Shown: one piece after another, positions 52,601-61,600 of the stretch
Numbering within the stretch: position 1 is the stretch's first letter
Layout: each line of letters begins with the position of its first letter
Assembly (NCBI GenBank): GCA_958298945.1
Contig: OY282605.1
Location: forward strand, 30,420,811-30,484,810
Reading direction: 5' to 3'
Source of the DNA: Atherix ibis
Taxonomy: Eukaryota > Arthropoda > Insecta > Diptera > Athericidae
Length of the DNA stretch: 64,000 nucleotides
The notes under the pieces: generated by a model
Told to the model about the DNA's origin: nothing
The model's database searches: none
The model's input: only the letters and a program-made list of their open reading frames with translations
Program-made: the position numbers and the translations under genes

Positions 52601-55600
52601 ATATGTTGCAATATCAGTAGAAGTGTTTTAATATCAGTAGACAAAATTTAATTGAATATTGGTTTTAGTTAACTTGTACTGTATTGGATTGTTTCAGTAT
52701 TTAAATTAACACCTTACAGGAAACAAACAGCTCAGATAAAATACAATTAAAAATTCATTTTTTCATAAACATAATTACAAATTAATTAAATTATGTTAAT
52801 GTTAATATTTAAGAAAAAAGAAGCTAAAAATTTTCATATTATTTTCAGCTAATATTATTGCATGTGTTGAAAATAATTTACAAAATTCACGATGTTCAAT
52901 CATAGAAGATTCTAAGAAGATAGATGAAAAATGGTATTTTGATGGTAAATAAATTTTTGATGAGGAGAATTGGTTGATGAAAGTTCATTTTGTAGTGGAA
53001 AAGTTTTTTATGGAAAAGTTTCTTATTTTCAATATATAAATACCCCGGATTAAAGTTTATTTGTATACAGTTTATACCAAAAACCTCTAAAAATAACATC
53101 CCTATTGTAGATGAAACCATAGAAAAAGTTCCATTTCGCATGAACCAAATTTCACAATTGTAGATTTTCCAATATTAATCAATAAAATATTTTTATATAA
53201 TAAAAATATATAAAATAGTTATCAAGGGGATTTTTTTTTAGAAATTACTTCAGATGAAATAAGTTTAAAATCCATTAAATCATTATTCAATTTTCGTTAC
53301 GGAAAGTCTAAATATATAAAATAATATTTTTTAATTTGATTTAAAATATAAATTATAAATTTTTCTAATAACTAAATTATGTCATTATATTAAAATTATA
53401 TAACTTTTAAATTTTAATTATAAAACCTCTTGCTGAAGTCGATAATTTTGAGGTAATTATTGATAACTTTTTCGAACATTTCGGGCCTATAATCGACTAT
53501 TACTTGACGGATCTTGGCATTTAAAGGCTTTAGAAATTAAAAAAAAAACGAGCTGCATAAATAAGATTTTAGATAGTGTTATTGGAAAAAATGCTAATAG
53601 TATTATTTTACGTAATTTTCGAGGCCAATTGACATTACAAAAACTCGAAATTGCATATCCTTGAAATCTTTGGCGCAATAAAACTACAATTTGTAGTTCA
53701 ATAAGTCCTTAGAAAAAGATGGAAAAAAACTGTTTTTTTTTAAAAAAAAAATTCTATTTTTCAACATAATCTTCTTCTAGGTCTATACACTTTTCCAACC
53801 GTTTTTCCACAATTTTTATCCCGTCCAAAAAATAGGATTTTGGAAGTTCTGCAAAATACTCATCCGTTTGAGCAATGACGTCCTCGTTGGAAGTGAACCG
53901 TCGTCCACCAAGCCATTTCTTCAGATTGGGGAAGAGAAAATAGTCACTCGGGGCCAAATCTGGTGAATAAGCGGGATGCTGCAACAATTCCATTCTCAAT
54001 TCCACAATTTTTTTACCATGGAAACAGCGCAGGTGTGCACACGCGCATTGTCCTGATGCAAGAGGATTTTTTTCTTCTTCAGATGGGGGCGTTTCTCTTT
54101 GATTTCCTCGCTCAACCGTTGCAATAACGACGCGTAATACGCTCCTGTTATTGTTTTTCCTTTTTCCAAGTAGCCGATAAAAATGATGCCCTGCGAATCC
54201 CAAAAGACCGTGGCCATCACCTTGCCGGCCGATGGCACAGTTTTTGCCTTCTTCGGAGCCCGTTTACCCTTGAAAATCCACTGTGATGACTGTCTCTTCG
54301 TTTCTGGAGTCTAGTAGTGTATCCAGGTTTCGTCCACAGTGACATATCGACGAAGGAATTCGGCAGGATTGTGATGAAAGAGTGCCACTACACGATTGCG
54401 CTTATTCTCCTCTGAGAGCAAACGCGGCACCTAACTTGCCGAAATTTTTTCACAGACAATTTTTTATGCAAAATTGAAGCGACTGTACCTTGTGATATGC
54501 CCGTGGCCTGATAATTTCAGGAGTAGACACCTCAACTGGGCGTTCTGAACGATGTTCATCTTTTGTGGATGAACGGCCACGTTTAAATTCATTCACCCAA
54601 TTGTAAACCGTCGCAAACACAGGTGCAGATGTGCCATGAACTGCATCCAACTTGGCTTTGATTTCTTTCGGGCTTAAGCCTTTCAAATGGAGATGTTGGA
54701 TGACAGCCCTAAACTCGCTTTTTTCCATTGTTATGCACAAATAAATGTCGTTAACTTTAATCGACGATAGAAATTGACCTACGCTATGGATCGAGCTGAA
54801 ATTTTGACAGCTTTCCTGTCGATAATACTACTTACAAAAAAAGTAAGCCTTCTGACACTACGTGCGCAATTTCTTGGATTTTCTAAGGACTTATTGAGAA
54901 TTTTTCGTAGCTTGTAGTATGAAAAATTCTACATATTTTGAAAATTAAAATATTTAAGTTTGAGTAAAAAAAGTCGATTCAAATACGGTCATAGCGTACA
55001 GAATTGATGTTAACAGGCTGCCTTTCTTCATTTTCATAGAAATACGGACCAAGGATATATTCAGACTAAACTGTACATCACATAGAGTTTCTTAAATACT
55101 ATATGTGATGTACAGTTTAATCTGAAAATATCCTTTTATAGTTTTTATAGTTTCTTAAATATGTTAAAAGCTGCATACGAAGTCTGTTCAAAAAGTATCG
55201 CGAATTATGAATTTCCGCGGGTTATGTATATTCGATTTTCGACTTTTTCTGGCGTTATGTTGGTACTTATGTTTCTCACTTATGACGACAAGTTCGGCCA
55301 TTTTGAATGTTCAGTTAATTTTTGATAGCTGCTTTACTTGCAATTTTTGCTCAATTTCGACCAAAAACAGCATCACATTAACATTGCTAAGGAGCTGTTG
55401 GACTCTGTCCGCGATGACGCAAAGTTGCTCCAGAGGGTTATAACTGGTGATAAATCATGGGTTTATGATTATGACGTGGAAACCAAAGCTTAATCATCGA
55501 AGCTACCGCACAAGCCAAGACCGAAAAAAGCGCGCCAAATTCGGTCGAATGTGAAGGTTTTGCTTACAGATTTCTTCGATTGCAGGGGCGTGGTACATCA

Positions 55601-58600
55601 TGAGTTCTTGCCACAGGGTAGAACGGTCAATAATGAATATTACCGGCAAGAAACGCCCGGATTTGTGGAAGAACAAAAATTGGCTTTTGCACCATGATAA
55701 CGCCCCTGCTCACGCATCGTTACTTGTGCGCGAATTTTTGGCCATAAACAACATACTAATAATGCCGCAGCCACCGTATTCCCTAAATCTGGCCCCCTGT
55801 GACTTTTTCTTGTTCCCAAAACTGAAGAGCCCCATGAAAGGACGACGCTATGCTACGATGGAGGAGATAAAGACAGCTTCGAAGGAGGAGCTGAACAAGA
55901 TCACAAAAATGATTTTTTGAAGTGCTTCGAGGATTAGAAAAAACGTTGGTATAAGTGTATAATATCTTTGAAGGGGACAGAACAGATATTAATGAAAAAA
56001 TAAATAATTTTTGAAAAAAACACAAATTTTGAGATACTAAACAGACTTCGTATATGGCAATTTTACTTATTTACGTATCCGTCGAGCAAAAAGAGAGCTC
56101 ATCGCTACTGAAAATTTCGCTCGAAAGCCTCTTGTTTCAGCACCTAAGCGTTTGATTACAAGTTAGTCCAAAATATATAATGGCAAACTTGAGACTTAAT
56201 AGAATTTTCTAAAATAGTATTAAGTAATTTAATAATTATCAAAAAAATAGACCAATAATTTCCAAGCTTTAAAATGAATAATCCATTATTAATAAAAAAA
56301 ATTCCACCTCATTTATTTTATATATAATAATTTTCAGTAACGAATCAGAGTATTGAATTCAATTTTATATTGTAAAAAAAATCAATTTTTATCAAAGAAA
56401 AAATATATAAAAAAAAAAAAATAAATGCAAATTTTCTGACTCAAATTAAATTTAAGCGACTTAAGTAGTTGAACACTTCAATCATGAATCTTAAGGTACA
56501 AATATCTCAGAAAAGGTATTGTAGAACATTTATTGCAATTAATTATTATTCAAGTTAAAATATAATTTCTTCTCACAAAAAAAAAAATTATCTATCGAAA
56601 TAAAAGTAATCAATTGCACTTTTGAATAATTTCCTTTTCCAAAGTTGAAATTATATTAAAAATAATCAACTATTAATAAAATAATGGCAAAATCGAATTC
56701 AATTTGATTTAAAAGGATAGAAAATCAATTTTAGAATCATTTATATAAAAGCTCTTAGAGTAATTGAAATGAGTGCACAAAAGCAATTGTTCTTTTCCTG
56801 TTCCGGTATTTGCAAATGAATTTCCGACAACCCTTTTGAGGTAAGGTTTTTGTTTGTAGAACTCTTTAATTTGCAATTTTATTAAATTCCAATACAATAT
56901 AATAAATATTTATTATTTATCTATACGAGTATAAGGAAATCTTTGGGAAATCTTAAGAATTGAGTGTGTGAGTGTTTAGACTAATGCATTTAGGCATGAT
57001 TGTCTAATATTTACTTTAGTACTTAATTAAATCATGAAATTTGTTGTTAGTAGTGCAAGAGGTACGAATGGTGGTCGTCTTTTGTATGCAAACACATAGA
57101 TACGAGTGTGTATTATTTTGATAGAAGGACAATGATTGATTATCTATTTTATGGGAAGATAAACAATTATTTTAACGCATAACAGCATATAGGAACGTAA
57201 ACAATTCCCCTGAATCCTTGTAGATAAACTATACTCGTATTTATTGGCAGTTACTACGTTTGATAGGGTAAACTGTTCTGAGAGTATTTGAAAATTACTG
57301 TTTGTTTGTACATTTTTGAAATTGCCTATTTTGTGTTCATGGCAAAGGCAATAGCATTTTCCGGAACGGATATTAATCTTAAAGGAGTATTTCAAAAGTG
57401 TTTCATAAGTGCCATATCCTGCTAGTAAAATCATTGACAGTAAAAGGATCTAAACCAATACCAATGCTGACACTAAAAGAATGATGCCAGTTATTTTTTC
57501 ATGAACCACATACTCTTCTTTATGTACAAATCCGACAAAGAAGAATACACCATGGAGACAAAACTTTTCCCCAAACTATATAAACTCGTATGTATGTACA
57601 TAGGAAGACAATTGTGTCACCATCCTGTCTTATCCTTTTTCTTAAAATATCTCACTTAAATTTATTGCAAATTTTCTTAAGCTTGTTAACCCAATATGCA
57701 AATTTTCTAATTTGCTAGGTACAAGAATCACATAGTAAAAGGACAAAATCACGCTGAATATTCTACTACCACCACCCTCTATCATAAGTGTGGCTGAGAC
57801 ACGTTTATGTATTGTTCATCGGAAAATTTTCATATTCACTCCTTTTTGTAGAGTGTAGATTCGATTAAGGCTTATTTTATACTCTGATCTTTGGGATTTT
57901 CCACTTTTTTTTCACTCTTATCATTCTAATTTTTTTTTCACAAGTCCATTTTGAATTTAAAAAAATTTCCTTTTCCTTCTTTAAATTTTTTTAAAGAATA
58001 TTTTATACTGCGTTATATATGAGCAAAAGAAAAAATTATGCTAATAATAAAAGTTATCAAAATTACTCCCTTTTTGGTAGGATGACAATTATTAAAATTA
58101 GAATGAGTTTCCGGTAAAATTTATGTATCCCATAGGAAATCAGAAAGTTAAAGACAATTTCAGGGAATTTCTCATTTCCTATTATTTATTTTTTTTCCTA
58201 CTATTTTTTTGTATTTAATTTTAGTTAAATGTCGCGTAAAATTTTATGATTTTATTTATATATATTAACACCATTAAATATTGAAAGTACAATTGTAAAA
58301 ATATTCCAAAATTATATAGAACTAAATTGTTTCTTTTATCATCAGTAGAAATTTTTGGTTCAGGTATTTACAAAAAAAAAATTATTTTTATAAAATTTCA
58401 ATATTTTTCTATAAAAAATTATTTTTTTTAGAATTTTTTTTTTTAAATACTGCTCTGATGATTTAAAAGATTTCTTACTTCACACACATCCTTATTTTAT
58501 AGTCAAAACTTGAAAAATATCTTTTTCAAGTTGAATAGTTAATTCTTATTATATGAAAATATCCTCTATTAAAGCTGATATTCCTCATGGCAGTATTATT

Positions 58601-61600
58601 GGATAATTTCTACATAATTGTTTGCCTGAGACACTGCAAATAATAACCAATTCCAAATATAAATTGTCTACGACAGTCGTACGAGGTAGTAACATAAGTC
58701 TACCTTGATGAGTAGATGAGTATTCATATTACCTTCTCCCTTATACCTTAATGGCAACATTATGCTACCAAAAAACAAAGTAAGCTACCTGGGACTATAC
58801 CAAAAAATGAATTAAACCTTACTATTAAAACCAAACTTTTAATTTACATAAAAATTTTAAAACCAATCTTGACGTATAGTATTGAACTTTGTGGTTCTAC
58901 TAAACGTGCCATATTTAGTTTAATTTAATCCCTTCAAAAGAAATGTCTCTAAACTATTATTGATGCTTCTTTTTATATTCGTAACAAATCTATTAATTGT
59001 AACTTTAATATGCGCTCTACTTATTATTTTATTTCTCGTTATAAAAAAGTTCCATTCCTGAAGATCGTTTCTCGTTATAAAAAATATACGTTTTCGATTA
59101 TATTTCCTTATTACAAAAAGAGTTTCAATTATCTTTTTGTGACAAGGAAATATAATTTTACAAAAAGAGTTTGTTAAAAGAAAATGTTATATTCCCAAAT
59201 ATAATTTTCGTTATAAACAAATTCAATTTCTAATTATCATTTCTCGCTAAAAAAAAAATTTTATTCGTAGTATCTTTTCTCATTATAAAAAATATTTCAT
59301 TGCCGATAATGCTCTTTTTCATTGCCGACAAAAATCCTCTAAATTTCATTGCCGATAAATATAAGAAGTTTGTTCAAAAAGTATCGCGAAATTTGTGTTT
59401 TCTCAAAAATTATTTATTTATTCATAAATATCTATTTTGTTCCCTTTAAAGTAATCGCCCCCAGATATTATACACTTGTGCCAACGTTTTCTCCAATCCT
59501 CAAAGCACTTCAAAATATCATTTTTGTAATCTTGTTCAGCTCCTCCTTCGATGGCGTCTTTATCTCCTCAATCGTAGCATAGCGTCGTCCTTTCATGGAG
59601 CTATTCAGTTTCGGGAACAAGAAAAAGTCACAGGGGGCCAGATCTGGGGAATATGGTGGCTACGGCATTATAAGTGTGTTCTTTTTGGCCATAAATTCGT
59701 CCACAAGCAACGATGTGTGAGCAGGGGCGTTATCATGGTGCAAAAGCCAATTTTCGTTCTTCCACAAATCTGGACGTTTCTAGCGGATTACTTCGTGCAA
59801 CTTACGCATAACTTGCAGGCAATATTCCTTATTGACTGTTCTACCCTGTGGCAAGAACTCATGATGCACCACACTCCTGTAATTGAAGAAAACTGTAAGC
59901 AAAACCTTCACATTCGACCGAACTTGGCGCGCTTTTTTCGGTCTTGGCTCGTGCGGCAGCTTCCATTGGGATTATTGAGCTTTGGTTTCCACATCATAAC
60001 CATAAACCCATGATTTATTACCAGTTATAACCCTTTGCAGCAAATTTGGGTCGTCGCGGACAGAGTTAATGCGATGCTGTTTTTGGTCGAAACTGAGCAA
60101 TTTTGGTACGAATTTCGCGGCGGCCCGTCTCACGCCCAAATCATTGGTAAAAATAGAATGGTACGAGCCAATCTATATGTTTGAGGCCTCAGCAACGGTG
60201 ATTCGACGATTGGCCAAAACTCTAACGGTGATTCGACGATCGGCCAAAACTATTTTTTTCACTTCATCAATGTTTTCTTCTGTTGTTGACGTGCTCGGGC
60301 GTTCGGCACGCTTTTCGTCGTTCACATCTTCTCGGCCCTCTGAGAACATTTTGTACCACCGATAAACGTTGCTTCGGTCCAAGGTAGCTTCACTATATGC
60401 CTCAGTCAACATTCGGATTGCATCCGCGCAATTAATTTTGTTTTTCACACAAAATTTTATACAGATTCTTTTATCCATTTTTTGGAATGGACAAACATCG
60501 AAGACGAGCCAAAACACGTCTAAGCAAAGCAGCTGTCAAAAATTAACTAAATATTCAAAATGTTCGAACTTATCGGCATAAGTGAGAGACATGAGTACCA
60601 ACATAACGCCACAAAAAATCGAAAATCAAATATACGAAACCCGCGGAAATTCAAAATTCGCAATACTTTTTGAACAGACCTCGTATTTTCTCGTTATAAT
60701 AAAAAGTTTTGCTTCATTTACAAATATTATTTCTCGTTATAAAAAAAGCTTCACCCCTAAATATATTTTTCTTGTTATAAAATTAGATATATTTTCAAGT
60801 ATCTTTTTTCGCTATAATAAAATTTTCATTACCAATTATTATTTCTCGTTATAAATAAAATGTTTAATTTACGGTTATCCTTTCTAATTATAAAAATAGA
60901 TTCATTTAAATTTTTTATTTCTCGTTATAAAAAAAAAGTTTTACTCCAGTATATTATTTCTTACTAAAAAAAAAAAAAATTTCTAAATTATCTTTTCTCA
61001 TTTTAGAAAAGTTTTATTCCCGAATATCGTCTCTCGTTGTAACACTATTTTGATCACCAAATATTATTTCTCATTATAAAAAAATTTTCAATATCGTTTA
61101 TCCTTGCTCGTTATAAAAAAATATTTCATTTTCGACATTTGTTTCTTGTTAAAAGAAAATGTTACATTCCCAAACATAATTCTCATTATAAACAAATTCA
61201 ATTCCCGATTACACTTTCTCGTTGTAAAAAAAATTTCATTCTGGGCATCTTTTCTTATTATAGAAAAAATTTCATTGCCGATAATCCTTTCTTGTTATTA
61301 AGAATATGGTTCATTTTCAAATATATTTTCTCGCTATAAAAGAAGATTCAATTTTTCTCGTTATAAATAAAAATTTCACTCCCCATTAGTAAAAAAGTTT
61401 TATTCTAAATATTCTTCCAGTTTGATTTTTTTGTTGAAAAACTATTCTCCATAAATATTCATCTATGTTTAAAGAAAAATTTACTCCTTGAAACGTTAAA
61501 ATGGCTTGTTTAGGTTATTGATAAATCAATGGGTTTGTCTGCTCCTCCTGCTTTTCGTCATAAAATCTGCTTGTTATATATATTAAAATAATTTGCATGG

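Larger units (their letters stand above)
53429..56200 (-). mobile_element. Family D relic split by two mariners
   Basis: Three minus-strand pieces join in order. 56170-56050: first-Asp block (AKFSSDEL type) and LDGYVNK. 55177-54901: GPYFYENEERQPVNINSVRY, then FHTTSYEKFS (from CHTARATIELL). 53696-53429: MRQRFQGYAISSFCNVNWP and a C-terminal tail. The gaps are filled exactly by mariner A7 (55178-56049) and mariner F (53697-54900). The transposase is of the DD41D-like type seen in C1, but much older. Its own ends were not identified. Confidence 0.7.

Noticed and set aside
57144..57434. 96-codon minus frame
   Set aside because: No family motif, no splice context and composition like the surrounding intron.
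60582..61339. Overlapping + frames at 60582-60854, 61104-61301 and 61139-61339
   Set aside because: They are translations of the ctcgttataaaa repeat; repeated ISRYKK-like words reflect the DNA repeat, not a protein.
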